A stretch of 36,853 nt of DNA, from NCBI GenBank assembly GCA_013376995.1, contig JACAAZ010000006.1, positions 78,736 to 115,588 on the forward strand, given 5' to 3'. A program made the position numbers and the translations under genes. The stretch's first letter is position 1, and every line of letters begins with the position of its first letter. Of the stretch, positions 6,583 to 15,163 are shown piece after piece. The DNA comes from Bacteroidota bacterium. GTDB taxonomy: Bacteria > Bacteroidota > Bacteroidia > Bacteroidales > UBA4417. The notes under the pieces are model-generated. The model had not been told where the DNA came from, did no database searches, and worked only from the letters and a program-made list of their open reading frames with translations.

Positions 6583-7932
6583 ATGCCCTTATTAAACTTG
6601 AATACGGAAATACCTTCGACCAGAAGAATTTGGGACATCGCATGGCCCATAATGATCAGCCTGCTTGCACAGAACATTGTTGGTGTTACAGATACCGCAT
6701 TCCTTGGAAGGGTTGGTGAAGTAGAACTTGGGGCTGCTGCCCTAGGGGGATTGTTTTACATCATTATTTTCATGGTTTGTTATGGCTTCACAACGGGTGT
6801 TCAAATCCTTGTTGCCCGCAGGCACGGTGAAAAAAACTATTCACAGATAGGGAAGATATTTGATAACAGCCTTTATTTCCTGGCCTTCATCTCCTTGCTG
6901 GTAACAGGACTGATCTACCTCTGTTCCTCCTTTATACTTAAGCCAATTATTTCTTCTCCCGAAGTATTCAAAGCAGCGACTACCTTTTTGAGTTACAGGA
7001 TTTTTGGTCTCTTCTTTGCTTCCATGGGATTGCTGTTCCGATCCTTTTACACAGGCATAACCGACACCCGCTACCTAAGCATCAGCGCCGGTATAATGGC
7101 TGGTCTTAACATTATCCTTGCTTATGCAATGATATTCGGGAAGTTTGGATTACCACCCATGGGAATAGCCGGGGCTGCCATCGCTTCGTGCATCTCGGAA
7201 TTTTGTGCTGCAATATTCCTTTTCCTGGTCACGATTGGGAACAAGAGGGTGAAAGTTTATCAATTGTTTCGCTGGGTCAAACCTGAATGGGAGATTATCA
7301 AAAGTACCCTGGGAGTATCGGTGTTTGTCATGATACAGTTTGTTCTCTCATTGAGTGTTTGGTTTGTTTTCTTCCTGATCATTGAGAAGATGGGTGAACG
7401 CCCACTGGCCATTTCCAATATTGCCCGCTCAATCTATATGTTTTTGATGATCCCCGGCTGGGCTTTATGTTCTGTGACCAATACGCTTGTGAGCAATGTG
7501 CTGGGTGAGGGAAAGCCTGAACAAGTGCTCCCTATAACTTTTAAGATCATGAAATTCAGTGTTGCCTTATTATTAGTGGTTGTGGTTATAGCTGCATTTA
7601 TACCGGTTCAGGTTTTAGGTGTATTTACCAATGACCAGAGCCTAATCCAGGCAGCCATTCCGACTTATTATATTATTTTGTCAGCATTATTCCTGTTCTC
7701 ACTTATGAGTGTGCTGTTCAACGCAGTGCTTGGTACAGCCAACACCAGGATAACGTTGATCATTGAAGTAGTAACACTGTCTTTTTATGTAATGTATTGC
7801 TGGTTTATAGCCATCATACTAAAGAAACCTGTTCAGATTGTCTGGACCAGCGAATGGGTGTATGCGTTTTTCCTGGGAACCTTTTCATACTTCTATTTGA
7901 AAAAGGGAAAATGGAGAGACCGGAAAGTTTGA
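6583..7932 (+). CDS. MATE family efflux transporter (NorM/DinF-like)
   Basis: Inner-membrane multidrug/toxin exporter of 449 aa with about 12 hydrophobic helices. The family opening is clear: IWDIAWPIMISLLAQNIVGVTDTAFLGRVGEVELGA, and the second half repeats it with helices around PLAISNIARSIYMFLMIPGWALCSVTNTLVSNVLGEGKPEQ. It is driven by Na+ or H+ in the family; the substrate cannot be read from the sequence. It lies 18 nt after yafV in the same direction and could share its transcript, but a functional link to methionine salvage is not evident. Confidence 0.93.
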   Translation: MPLLNLNTEIPSTRRIWDIAWPIMISLLAQNIVGVTDTAFLGRVGEVELGAAALGGLFYIIIFMVCYGFTTGVQILVARRHGEKNYSQIGKIFDNSLYFLAFISLLVTGLIYLCSSFILKPIISSPEVFKAATTFLSYRIFGLFFASMGLLFRSFYTGITDTRYLSISAGIMAGLNIILAYAMIFGKFGLPPMGIAGAAIASCISEFCAAIFLFLVTIGNKRVKVYQLFRWVKPEWEIIKSTLGVSVFVMIQFVLSLSVWFVFFLIIEKMGERPLAISNIARSIYMFLMIPGWALCSVTNTLVSNVLGEGKPEQVLPITFKIMKFSVALLLVVVVIAAFIPVQVLGVFTNDQSLIQAAIPTYYIILSALFLFSLMSVLFNAVLGTANTRITLIIEVVTLSFYVMYCWFIAIILKKPVQIVWTSEWVYAFFLGTFSYFYLKKGKWRDRKV

Positions 7933-8289
7933 TTTAATAGGCTTTAATTTTCCTGAGTTAGCCATATTGTTGATCATAAATCAACAGTTAACGAAAGTAC
8001 AATTTGTGAGATCTTTCCGGCATGAACATGATTCTTTGTGATTCTTTGTGTCCTGGATTCTTAGTGGCAATATTTGAATAATCAACTTTTTTTTGCCACG
8101 AAGTCACGAAGATTCACTAAGGTTTCTCGTTACTTTTAGTCCGAAGGAATCCAAGTGATAAAATCAAGTGGGTACTAGTGCAAAAAGGATGAAAATATTC
8201 TAAATTCACTGATACTAACAACTAAAATGTAACGAAGCCGTTCAATTAATCTGATAGTTTCGAAAATAGTTGGTGAAAGGACAATGTGA
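7933..8289. other. Intergenic region with a dispersed GTGGCAA/TTGCCAC repeat
   Basis: No gene is seen in this 357-nt gap between the convergent MATE and 8290-8922 genes. At 8031-8070 there is a degenerate direct repeat, GATTCTTTGTG twice, then CTTAGTGGCAA. It is mirrored about 20 nt later by TTGCCACGAAGTCACGAAG at 8093-8111. The 7-bp stem is GTGGCAA (8064-8070) with TTGCCAC (8093-8099). It may form a hairpin between the converging genes. Confidence 0.45.
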
Positions 8290-8922
8290 TTATTTCCTCC
8301 CTGCGATTTCACCCAGGTAAACTTCCCAGGTTTGGATGCTGTCTTTCCCAAAGGATTTGCTCCTTTTTATGAGATAAACAGATACTTCAAACGGAATTTT
8401 TTTCTGAGCCGACTGCTCTTTGAACTCAACTAAAAAGGCCAGTTTCCCATTAATAGTAGAGTCGTTTGATTGCTGTAAATGCATTTCAACCCATGAAGAA
8501 TCCAGTGTTAACGTCTGATGGAATTTGTTTTCCAGTCCGGCATTCATCATTTCATTGGCTGTGCTGATTTCATTGCCGTACAAAAGAGATGTAAATCCCT
8601 GGATACGAGTATTATTCCTGTAAAAAAGGGCTGTTGACATTTCTGCAGCTTTCTGTCGAAATGATTTATCCAGGCCCGGATCGGCTATGATTTTCAGGTA
8701 GTTAAAAAGATTGTTCAGCTTGAGTGTTGCTGATGTTTCATAGGAGAGGAGGTTCTGTTTCGATATTAGTGATCCCTCAACAGCATTCTTGACACTATCT
8801 CTTGCGAGCAGAACTACAGAATCCTCTTTAACTTTTGATTTACTGCCTTCCTCATTGCAACTCCTTGCCCCGCATACCAGGTATATCAGAGCCAGCAGGA
8901 AAATATAGATGAAGCTTCTCAT
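8290..8922 (-). CDS. Secreted or lipid-anchored protein of unknown function
   Basis: A 210-aa protein with a hydrophobic N-terminus (MRSFIYIFLLALIYLVCGARSC). Cys22 follows an imperfect lipobox (ARSC), so it may be a lipoprotein; Cys17 is a weaker candidate. The rest is soluble. I recognise no domain, but a helical first half (about 55-100) followed by a predicted beta-rich half ending VEFKEQSAQKKIPFEVSVYLIKR suggests an NTF2-like or envelope stress-sensor fold (inference). It starts 14 nt after the gene at 8937-9905. That neighbour also has a periplasmic part containing a similar SDDAIIYQVPDDKVLVAMELFNKKEF segment, so the two probably work together in the periplasm. Confidence 0.6.
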   Translation of the reverse strand: MRSFIYIFLLALIYLVCGARSCNEEGSKSKVKEDSVVLLARDSVKNAVEGSLISKQNLLSYETSATLKLNNLFNYLKIIADPGLDKSFRQKAAEMSTALFYRNNTRIQGFTSLLYGNEISTANEMMNAGLENKFHQTLTLDSSWVEMHLQQSNDSTINGKLAFLVEFKEQSAQKKIPFEVSVYLIKRSKSFGKDSIQTWEVYLGEIAGRK

Positions 8923-8936
8923 TGGTTGTATCCTGG

Positions 8937-9905
8937 TTATTTACTTAATTTCTTAATCCTGAATCGAAGAATTGCAATCCTGCCATCCTTGTATTTAGAA
9001 CCCAATATTTCAATCTGGCCCGGAATGGCAGCCGGCATACTGAGTTTATCGATGAACTCCTTCTTATTAAATAGTTCCATGGCAACCAGTACCTTGTCAT
9101 CCGGCACCTGGTAAATGATTGCATCGTCGCTGAACAGCTTATCCAATTTGTTCCTTCTTTCCTGCCAGCCTTTTATGTCGTTTTGGGAGAAAAAGCGTAT
9201 CATGAGTGCATTGGCATCTGCATGTAATTTTACCTGTTCTTCCCGGTTAAACTTCTTCAATATCCTGTCAACAGTATCTGTCATGTAATAAGGTGACCTG
9301 ACTACCAGGCGAATTTTGCTTTGATCTGTGCGAAGGCTGAGTTTGCCATTTGGATCGCAGGTATAACTTAAAGGAGATTCATTGCCCATGAGCATATCTA
9401 CCTGAATGTGTCCATCCAGGATGGGCTCACCTGTGTCAGCATCAATAAATGAGAAGCGGTAATTCTGGGTATTCATCAGCATATAAACAATGAACAACAA
9501 AATTACTGTGGCCAGCAGGATGAGCGGAACTTTAACAAAAACTGAAACTTCTTTCGATTTTACTTTTGCAGTTGGAAGGGTTGCCGAATTTCTGAACCTG
9601 AAATCATCCCAGTTATTATAACCGGCATATTTGCTGAGCATGTTCAGCACATCAATTCTCGGTAAGGATTTAGCTTCGGATTTAATATGCGTATAAAACC
9701 ATTTTTCGCTCAGTCGTCCATTAACCTTAATAAATAAATCTTCCTGGAAATCTGTAATCTCCTGTCCTTTCCATTCTCTAATATCAGGATTGATACCTGG
9801 GTATGAGTTTGTCATCACCGATACTATTTCCTCCTTAAGGAGTGCAAAGCATGTACTATCTTCCTGATGCAAAGTTGGAACAGAATTAGGAAAAGTGTTT
9901 GCCAA
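8937..9905 (-). CDS. Single-pass signalling-type protein with cytosolic N-domain and periplasmic C-domain
   Basis: A 322-aa protein with three parts. The N-terminal ~110 residues are cytosolic (WKGQEITDFQEDLFIKVNGRLSEKWFYTHI, then LPRIDVLNMLSKYAGYNNWDDF); such IDVLNxLxxYxGYxxWxDF motifs occur in Bacteroidota regulatory proteins. One membrane helix lies at about 120-142 (VPLILLATVILLFIVYMLM). The periplasmic part begins with a carboxypeptidase-regulatory-like beta domain (FSFIDADTGEPILDGHIQVD) and ends in an uncharacterised domain. The topology suggests it passes a periplasmic signal to the cytosol, or the reverse (inference). The start is uncertain: TTG at 9905, TTG at 9872, or ATG at 9815; the ATG would lose a helix that looks native (FALLKEEIVSVMTNSYPG). 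Paired with 8290-8922. Confidence 0.65.
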   Translation of the reverse strand: MANTFPNSVPTLHQEDSTCFALLKEEIVSVMTNSYPGINPDIREWKGQEITDFQEDLFIKVNGRLSEKWFYTHIKSEAKSLPRIDVLNMLSKYAGYNNWDDFRFRNSATLPTAKVKSKEVSVFVKVPLILLATVILLFIVYMLMNTQNYRFSFIDADTGEPILDGHIQVDMLMGNESPLSYTCDPNGKLSLRTDQSKIRLVVRSPYYMTDTVDRILKKFNREEQVKLHADANALMIRFFSQNDIKGWQERRNKLDKLFSDDAIIYQVPDDKVLVAMELFNKKEFIDKLSMPAAIPGQIEILGSKYKDGRIAILRFRIKKLSK

Positions 9906-9998
9906 AGGCTTGCAAAATCTTTACAACTAATTTACAAAAGAAATTCAAACCCATACGGCGCCAATGTCAATAATTTTACCCCGTTAAAAATAGCAAAA

Positions 9999-10349
9999 AT
10001 GAAAAAGCGATTAGAATGGAAGGGCGTTGTCCATATCCTGGGAGTTGTTCTCATAGTAATTGGAACGGTTGATCCCCTGGAAGGTTCTGTGCTGATTGCA
10101 GCTGGAAGTGGCTTGCTGGCACTCACAACCTGGTTAAGACGGGATCGTAATTGGAAGTTGTTCCTGCTTGCATTCATTATGATCGTTGAAGGTGTAAGCG
10201 CGATGTTCTATTTCTCCGATCTTGGTGGATTTGGTGGCAAATCAAGCCTTTCCTGGTGGTGGTCGTCCCTGATAGTACCCTATCCGATCGGCTGGATATT
10301 AGTTATTACCCTTCTCATCCTCAGAGCAGTCAGGAAGAGGAATAAATAA
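9999..10349 (+). CDS. Small multi-pass membrane protein of unknown function
   Basis: A 116-aa protein beginning MKKRLEWKGVVHILGV, with four hydrophobic stretches (about 9-27, 28-44, 53-70, 90-108) and a basic C-terminus RAVRKRNK. I do not recognise a family. The frame extends upstream to 9867, but that part overlaps the divergent gene and looks non-coding, so the ATG at 9999 is preferred. It is 29 nt before the TPR protein gene on the same strand. Confidence 0.6.
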   Translation: MKKRLEWKGVVHILGVVLIVIGTVDPLEGSVLIAAGSGLLALTTWLRRDRNWKLFLLAFIMIVEGVSAMFYFSDLGGFGGKSSLSWWWSSLIVPYPIGWILVITLLILRAVRKRNK

Positions 10350-10378
10350 TCAAAGTGTCTAATTTAAAACCCAAAATC

Positions 10379-11455
10379 ATGAAAAAACTGGTTATCTTAA
10401 GTTGTATGCTGTTCGGATTCCATATATCCAGCACAATGGGTGGGAATCATCCGGATAAAAATGTAATGAAAGCTTTTGATCTCAGGATGGCAGGGAAGGT
10501 TGATGAAGCAAAGGCCTTGCTGAATGATATTATTGCGAAAGATTCAACTAATGCAATGGCATACTATGAGCTGGCACGTTTACAGCATTACATGCTGGTT
10601 GGCGGAGGGCAGGTTGGTATCGGTGATATTATGAATTCTATTGATAAAGCAGTTGCTAATGATCCCAGCAATGCAACCTATGCTTATTACAGGGGGATTT
10701 CCTGTTTTCTTAAGGCTTTTATATCGATGCAACAGGGCGGGTCTGAAGTGCAGAAGAATATTGAAGCCACGGCTGCTCAATTTGAGAAGGTTTTATCCCT
10801 TAAGCCGGATTACTGTGAGCCAATGCTATACCTGGTAGAAATTTATGGTCTGCTGCCAAGGGAGATGGGCGGCGATAGTTTGAAAGCCGTCGGTTTTGCA
10901 GATAAATTGAATGAGTTGAATCCCTATTTTGGTGCCCGGGCTAAAGCCGTTCTTATGCCAGAGAATTCAGATTTTGAAAAATTCTGGAATTCCTTCCCCG
11001 GAACAAAGGACAAAAATCCCGAATATCTTACTGAACTTGGGAAAGCTTGTCTGTACAAAGGTGATGTGAAGTCGGCTGAAAAGTATTTTACTGAAGCCAT
11101 TAAGGTTGATCCATCACTGAACTTCCGTATACTTGACCTTGCCCGGTTTCATATGATGAAGGTAATGCAGGATAAAGAAAAGGCCAAAACTGAGCTGCCT
11201 TTTGCGAAAACATTTCTTGAACAATACCTTGCAAGTAAGCCTGAACCAAACATCCCATTAAAAGCATACACACTTGGATTGCTTAACCGGGTTGAAATGA
11301 TCCAGGGCAATAAGGCTGAAGCTGACAAAATTGAGGCAAAAGCTAAAGATCTTGACAAGTATTTTTCACGGGCATCAGGAGTTCCGACACTCTTACTGTT
11401 TGACCCTCCTCAGCAACTGTCACATCATTACTTTTCCTTTTTCAGTCCTTATTAG
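10379..11455 (+). CDS. Secreted TPR-repeat protein
   Basis: A 358-aa protein with a signal peptide (MKKLVILSCMLFGFHISSTMGG) and tetratricopeptide repeats. Clear TPR-like helices are NVMKAFDLRMAGKVDEAKALLNDIIAKDSTNAMAYYELARLQ near the N-terminus and ELGKACLYKGDVKSAEKYFTEAIKVDPSLNFRILDLARFHMM in the middle. The C-terminus (LDKYFSRASGVPTLLLFDPPQQLSHHYFSFF) is a distinctive non-TPR tail. It is probably periplasmic and involved in protein-protein contacts; no enzymatic motif is seen. The start is set at the ATG at 10379 because it opens the signal peptide; an upstream in-frame start at 10355 would add eight polar residues. Confidence 0.75.
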   Translation: MKKLVILSCMLFGFHISSTMGGNHPDKNVMKAFDLRMAGKVDEAKALLNDIIAKDSTNAMAYYELARLQHYMLVGGGQVGIGDIMNSIDKAVANDPSNATYAYYRGISCFLKAFISMQQGGSEVQKNIEATAAQFEKVLSLKPDYCEPMLYLVEIYGLLPREMGGDSLKAVGFADKLNELNPYFGARAKAVLMPENSDFEKFWNSFPGTKDKNPEYLTELGKACLYKGDVKSAEKYFTEAIKVDPSLNFRILDLARFHMMKVMQDKEKAKTELPFAKTFLEQYLASKPEPNIPLKAYTLGLLNRVEMIQGNKAEADKIEAKAKDLDKYFSRASGVPTLLLFDPPQQLSHHYFSFFSPY

Positions 11456-11478
11456 GATACTTTTATTTGCCCTATCAA

Positions 11479-11509
11479 TTTGGAAATCCTACGGAAATTT
11501 GTACCTTTA
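11479..11509 (+). promoter_or_regulatory. Candidate promoter upstream of 11571 gene
   Basis: TTTG at 11479-11482 and TACCTTTA at 11502-11509 (7 of 8 to TAnnTTTG) are separated by 19 nt, matching the Bacteroidota promoter layout. The leader to the ATG at 11571 would be about 55 nt. Confidence 0.5.
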
Positions 11510-11570
11510 ATAATCTTGCGAGCAAAAAACATTGTTTAAATCCCATGTTAAACCCTAAAATCTATATACA

Positions 11571-11975
11571 ATGATCGAGCATCTTCACGAACACATGACA
11601 TCAGAACTGCAGCAGAATGCTAAGACTGATACCATTTTTATCCTGAGTGCTATTTTATTGAATCTTATTATGCTTGCCGTTAATTCCGGAATGGTTGAAA
11701 AATCGAGAACAGATAATTCCATGCTGGTAGTCATGCTTTTATTTGTCATTCTGATTGTTCTCGTGAACCTTGTTGTGATCATTGGCCTTCAAAAAGGGAA
11801 ACAGACTCGTACCAAACTTCAAACCGGCTTAATGGAGATGTATAAGGATAAGAGTGTCGACAAATACTATGACCCATCCTTACTGGGGAATTATAATACC
11901 CGTTACAACCTGTTCATCATGGTGGTTACATTTACCGGCATAATCGCCATCGTTGTCCCGTTTGTGCTAAGATAG
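11571..11975 (+). CDS. Small membrane protein of unknown function
   Basis: A 134-aa protein with a polar, His-containing N-terminus (MIEHLHEHMTSELQQNAKTD), then three hydrophobic helices (about 22-38, 50-73 and 113-132). A hydrophilic loop KGKQTRTKLQTGLMEMYKDKSVDKYYDPSLLGNYNTR lies between helices 2 and 3. No family is recognised. It has its own candidate promoter and is followed by a short hairpin at 12014-12030, so it is probably a single-gene unit. Confidence 0.6.
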   Translation: MIEHLHEHMTSELQQNAKTDTIFILSAILLNLIMLAVNSGMVEKSRTDNSMLVVMLLFVILIVLVNLVVIIGLQKGKQTRTKLQTGLMEMYKDKSVDKYYDPSLLGNYNTRYNLFIMVVTFTGIIAIVVPFVLR

Positions 11976-12013
11976 GTGAGATCCGGTAGTCTTCTTATTC
12001 CCCTTATCGGGGC

Positions 12014-12040
12014 CAACTCTTTAAGAGTTGAGTATTTCTT
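12014..12040 (+). terminator. Possible terminator after 11571-11975
   Basis: The inverted repeat CAACTCT / AGAGTTG (7-bp stem, 3-nt loop TTA) is followed by the T-rich AGTATTTCTTTTC. The stem has modest GC content, so confidence is moderate. Confidence 0.4.
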
Positions 12041-12066
12041 TTCTTATGAAATTAATACCAGATTTT

Positions 12067-12720
12067 ATGAAAAAATACACTTTCATATGCTTATTACTAT
12101 GCTTGTGCTCCGGTCTTGGCGCCCAGACATGGAAGGCAGAAATTCAGAGGGCTGATGGACACAAGGGGACAATGACCCTAAAGGTGAAGCCCGGGATGAA
12201 GGTCATAGTGAATAACCTGGAGAGCAACAGCGATTCTTTGAAAGTCAGCAAGATAATTGAAGGGACCTTCATCAGCGGATCTTCCGACTTTATCAGGATC
12301 AAACTGAATACCGTCAGAAGTGAATCTAACTATGCCAATGGAATAAGGCAGTTTAAGATTACCCCTGCTAAATGTTATACAGGCTATGCCGCACCAGATA
12401 CCAATACTTTAAATATACCTGTCAGGCAGATCGATTATCTATCTTTTCAGAATGAGAAGAAAGAGGGTTTAACTGAAATCGGAGAACCGATCATATTGGG
12501 CTCTATCCTCATGGTCATACTTTCTCCACTTATCAGCTACAATTTTAAGGAAGGAAAGATTAATGCCAATCGATATAAGTACTGGGCCTTGGGCAGCACC
12601 GCCGGAATGTTAGTGGGCTTTGCAATTCCAATCACTTTTGCGACTGTTTATAAGCAGAAGAATTACCAGTTCCGGGATGGATGGCCGTCTAAGAAGGCTA
12701 AGGTCTGGAAATTCAGGTAG
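12067..12720 (+). CDS. Exported membrane-associated protein of unknown function
   Basis: A 217-aa protein with a signal peptide (MKKYTFICLLLCLCSGLGAQ) and a beta-rich extracytoplasmic domain that opens WKAEIQRADGHKGTMTLKVKPGMKVIVNN and includes QIDYLSF. Two C-terminal hydrophobic segments follow (ILGSILMVILSPLISY and WALGSTAGMLVGFAIPITF). The pattern resembles small Bacteroidota envelope proteins in which a short beta domain tests a transcript-like or glycan ligand, but I cannot name a family. The ATG at 12067 is chosen because it starts the signal peptide; the ATG at 12046 is possible. A strong bidirectional hairpin follows. Confidence 0.65.
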   Translation: MKKYTFICLLLCLCSGLGAQTWKAEIQRADGHKGTMTLKVKPGMKVIVNNLESNSDSLKVSKIIEGTFISGSSDFIRIKLNTVRSESNYANGIRQFKITPAKCYTGYAAPDTNTLNIPVRQIDYLSFQNEKKEGLTEIGEPIILGSILMVILSPLISYNFKEGKINANRYKYWALGSTAGMLVGFAIPITFATVYKQKNYQFRDGWPSKKAKVWKFR

Positions 12721-12765
12721 TTGCAAGAACTTTTGAGCTCAAGAGGTATTTATCTATTCTAAAGA

Positions 12766-12798
12766 AATAAACCCGGGTGAATTAATTCCGGGTTTATT
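12766..12798. terminator. Bidirectional terminator hairpin between convergent genes
   Basis: A perfect 11-bp stem, AATAAACCCGG (12766-12776) with CCGGGTTTATT (12788-12798), and an 11-nt loop. On the plus strand it is followed by TTTTAAT, and on the minus strand by TTTCTTT. It lies between the stop codons of the converging genes at 12720 and 12820, as expected for a shared terminator. Confidence 0.85.
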
Positions 12799-12819
12799 TT
12801 TAATATAACTCATTTAAAA

Positions 12820-13113
12820 TCAGGAGTGGGCAGCTTTTAGCCTTGAAACTCTCTGGACAAGAGCCATCTGATGTTCCTCATCCGTACAGTTAGGGTCTTT
12901 CATTTCCCTGAACATTTTACAGGGTAATTCGGCACAACTGCCACAATCATGAAAACTCTTCTGATTTACAGAACAGTTAAACAAAGGGCAGGTATGATCG
13001 GGCATCATCTCTTTCGCCCAGAAAGTTTGCCCTTTTACAACTTTACAACCATTGCATTCCTTGCCGAAGAATTCACATTCATCGCAAATCAATCCACAAG
13101 CAGATAGTACCAT
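12820..13113 (-). CDS. DUF3795 cysteine-rich protein
   Basis: A 97-aa small protein rich in Cys. The start MVLSACGLICDECEFFGKEC at 13113 is typical of DUF3795 proteins (CGLxCxxC); an upstream in-frame ATG at 13188 would add a non-conserved 25-residue stretch. Cysteines form CGLICDEC, CNGCK, CPLFNC and CGSCAELPC, eleven in all plus His residues, so it most likely binds zinc or an iron-sulfur cluster (inference). No signal peptide. The function of the family is not established. It is transcribed convergently to the preceding gene and divergently from the glycosyltransferase. Confidence 0.82.
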   Translation of the reverse strand: MVLSACGLICDECEFFGKECNGCKVVKGQTFWAKEMMPDHTCPLFNCSVNQKSFHDCGSCAELPCKMFREMKDPNCTDEEHQMALVQRVSRLKAAHS

Positions 13114-13218
13114 AACAGCAGGTTTTTGTACAGGTAGATAAATGAAAATATCAAGACAAATATACTTTATCTGAGTGCAAAATTTCATTCCCGGGGATTA
13201 TTTGAATGAAAATAACCG

Positions 13219-13251
13219 TTTGTACAAAAGAGTGAATTCTCCTTACATTTG
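13219..13251 (+). promoter_or_regulatory. Promoter for GT2 glycosyltransferase
   Basis: TTTG at 13219-13222 and TACATTTG at 13244-13251, an exact TAnnTTTG, with 21 nt between them. The ATG at 13272 lies 20 nt downstream. This is one of the best matches to the Bacteroidota promoter in the window. Confidence 0.6.
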
Positions 13252-13271
13252 TGACGAACAGCAAATACTTT

Positions 13272-14039
13272 ATGGTGAAATTATCGGTAGTTATCATAAC
13301 ATTTAATGAGGAAAAGCAAATCGGACGCTGTATTGATTCGGTTCTGGGTATTGCTGATGAAGTGATAGTACTGGATTCATTCAGTACTGATACCACCGAA
13401 ATTATTTGCAGGCAGAAAGGTGCAATTTTTCATCAGCATGAATTTGACGGATATATAGAACAAAAGAATCGTGCCCTTTCTATAGCATCCTTTGATTTCA
13501 TCCTTTCCCTGGATGCTGATGAGGTGTTATCTGATGAACTGAGGTCTTCCATAGGAGAGGTAAAGCAGAATCCTACTGCCTCTGGTTTTACTATGAACCG
13601 ACTGAACAATTATTGCGGGAAATGGATCCGGCATGGTGGATGGTATCCTGACAAGAAATTAAGACTTATTGATCGCAGGCTTGGAAAATGGGAAGGAGAG
13701 AACCCTCATGATAAACTTGTGATTTCAGATAATAACATTAAACACCTTACCGGTGATCTTTTTCATTATTCCTATCATTCTATTCACAGCCATGTTCAAC
13801 AATCCAATAATTTTTCTGAAATCTCTGCTGCCAGCATGTATAAAAAAGGCATAAAAGCACCTCTCTGGAAACTGGTTGTCAATCCGAGCATCATGTTTAT
13901 CAAGTGCTATATCACCAAGGCCGGGTTTCTCGATGGGTATTTAGGATATACAATAAGCAGGATATCATCACATTCCACATTCCTCAAATACGCAAAGTTG
14001 CGTTTCCTTTGGATTCATGGGAAACAGGATGGCAGGTAG
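13272..14039 (+). CDS. Family 2 glycosyltransferase (WaaE/KdtX-like)
   Basis: A 255-aa GT-A fold glycosyltransferase that probably adds a sugar to the lipopolysaccharide core at the inner face of the inner membrane. The N-terminus KLSVVIITFNEEKQIGRCIDSV is the nucleotide-sugar binding strand-loop; the DxD-type motif is Asp81-Ala-Asp83 (SLDADEV). EQKNRALSIA and the later GWYPDKKLRLIDR with WEGENPHDKL are characteristic of the KdtX/WaaE branch. The start is at the ATG 13272; the GTG at 13251 lies inside the -7 box. It is followed by the lipid kinase gene, in the same direction but with its own promoter. Confidence 0.9.
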   Translation: MVKLSVVIITFNEEKQIGRCIDSVLGIADEVIVLDSFSTDTTEIICRQKGAIFHQHEFDGYIEQKNRALSIASFDFILSLDADEVLSDELRSSIGEVKQNPTASGFTMNRLNNYCGKWIRHGGWYPDKKLRLIDRRLGKWEGENPHDKLVISDNNIKHLTGDLFHYSYHSIHSHVQQSNNFSEISAASMYKKGIKAPLWKLVVNPSIMFIKCYITKAGFLDGYLGYTISRISSHSTFLKYAKLRFLWIHGKQDGR

Positions 14040-14114
14040 GCTCGGGTAATTAAAAGCAGCAAGCTGGAATTTAGTCTTTTCAAGTGTATTATTGATCCAA
14101 ACTTTCCTCATTAT

Positions 14115-14144
14115 TTTGAGGATAATATGCAAATTGTATCTTTA
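14115..14144 (+). promoter_or_regulatory. Candidate promoter for lipid kinase gene
   Basis: TTTG at 14115-14118 and TATCTTTA at 14137-14144 (7 of 8 to TAnnTTTG), separated by 18 nt. The ATG at 14173 is 29 nt downstream. Confidence 0.5.
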
Positions 14145-14172
14145 CAATCCGGTGTCTATTAAAATCACTTTC

Positions 14173-15102
14173 ATGGCTACTGAATGGTTTATTATTGTAA
14201 ATCCTAATGCAGGTAAACGCAAGGGCCAGCATGACTGGTTGAATATCGCAAAACTCCTTAACGAAGCGGGCATAGAGTTCATCAATATTTTTACTGAACA
14301 CCGCGATCATGCCATGCATCTGGCTCAGAAGTACATTGAGAAAGGATTCAGAAACATTATTGTTGTTGGAGGAGATGGAACGCTCAATGAGGTTGTTAAC
14401 GGAATATTTACCCAATCGCACGTTGCGCCTTCAGAAATCAGGCTTGCCATGATCCCGGTCGGAACAGGCAATGACTGGTGCAGGATGTACAATATTTCCA
14501 ATGATTATAAGGAGGCTATTAATACCATTGTCAATGGGAAGGAATTTGTGCAAGATGCCGGTTCAGTGAAGTATTTTACAAGCCTTGGAATGGAAAAGAC
14601 CCGTTATTTTATCAATATGGCCGGAATGGGTTTTGATGCATTGGTGGCTAAAAAAACCAACCGTCAGAAAGAACAGGGAAAAGGCGGGGCACTATCCTAC
14701 TTTGTTAATATCTTTTCTAGCCTGTTCTATTATAAATTTACCCGGACATCGATAAAGCTGGACGATCAATCTATTCAACATGAGGTGTTTAGTATGAGCG
14801 TTGGCATTTGCCAATTCAACGGGGGGGGGATGAAACAGGCACCGAATGCCAAGCCTGATGATGGTCTGTTTGACCTTACTATTATTAAGCCAATTGGCAA
14901 ATTCAAAGTGATCAGGAATGTTGTAAAGCTGTTTGATGGTTCGTTTACTCGGCTGCCTGAAGTAAGCACTTACATCTCCTCCAAAATAAATATTCTTTCA
15001 GAAACCCCGATGTACCTGGAAGTTGATGGCGAATCGCTTGGCCACACGCCTTTTGAGTTTGTAATCATTCCCAGAAGCCTCAGGATAATTACAGGCCTTT
15101 AA
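14173..15102 (+). CDS. Diacylglycerol kinase family lipid kinase (YegS/BmrU-like)
   Basis: A 309-aa cytosolic or membrane-associated lipid kinase. NPNAGKRKG (10-18), VVGGDGTLNEVVNG (64-77, GGDGT at 66-70) and IPVGTGND (94-101) are the nucleotide-binding and catalytic motifs of the DAGK catalytic domain (PF00781). The C-terminal beta domain includes MAGMGFDALVAKKTNR and KPDDGLFDLTIIKP. Family members phosphorylate diacylglycerol, sphingoid bases or phosphatidylglycerol; the substrate here is not evident, although sphingolipid bases are plausible in Bacteroidota. The ATG at 14173 begins the conserved WFIIVNPNAG strand; the longer frame from 14092 is not conserved-looking. Confidence 0.93.
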   Translation: MATEWFIIVNPNAGKRKGQHDWLNIAKLLNEAGIEFINIFTEHRDHAMHLAQKYIEKGFRNIIVVGGDGTLNEVVNGIFTQSHVAPSEIRLAMIPVGTGNDWCRMYNISNDYKEAINTIVNGKEFVQDAGSVKYFTSLGMEKTRYFINMAGMGFDALVAKKTNRQKEQGKGGALSYFVNIFSSLFYYKFTRTSIKLDDQSIQHEVFSMSVGICQFNGGGMKQAPNAKPDDGLFDLTIIKPIGKFKVIRNVVKLFDGSFTRLPEVSTYISSKINILSETPMYLEVDGESLGHTPFEFVIIPRSLRIITGL

Positions 15103-15163
15103 GTCTTACCAGTTTAACATCTTTTTAACAGGCATAAATTAACCTGGTTTCATCAGGATAGCT

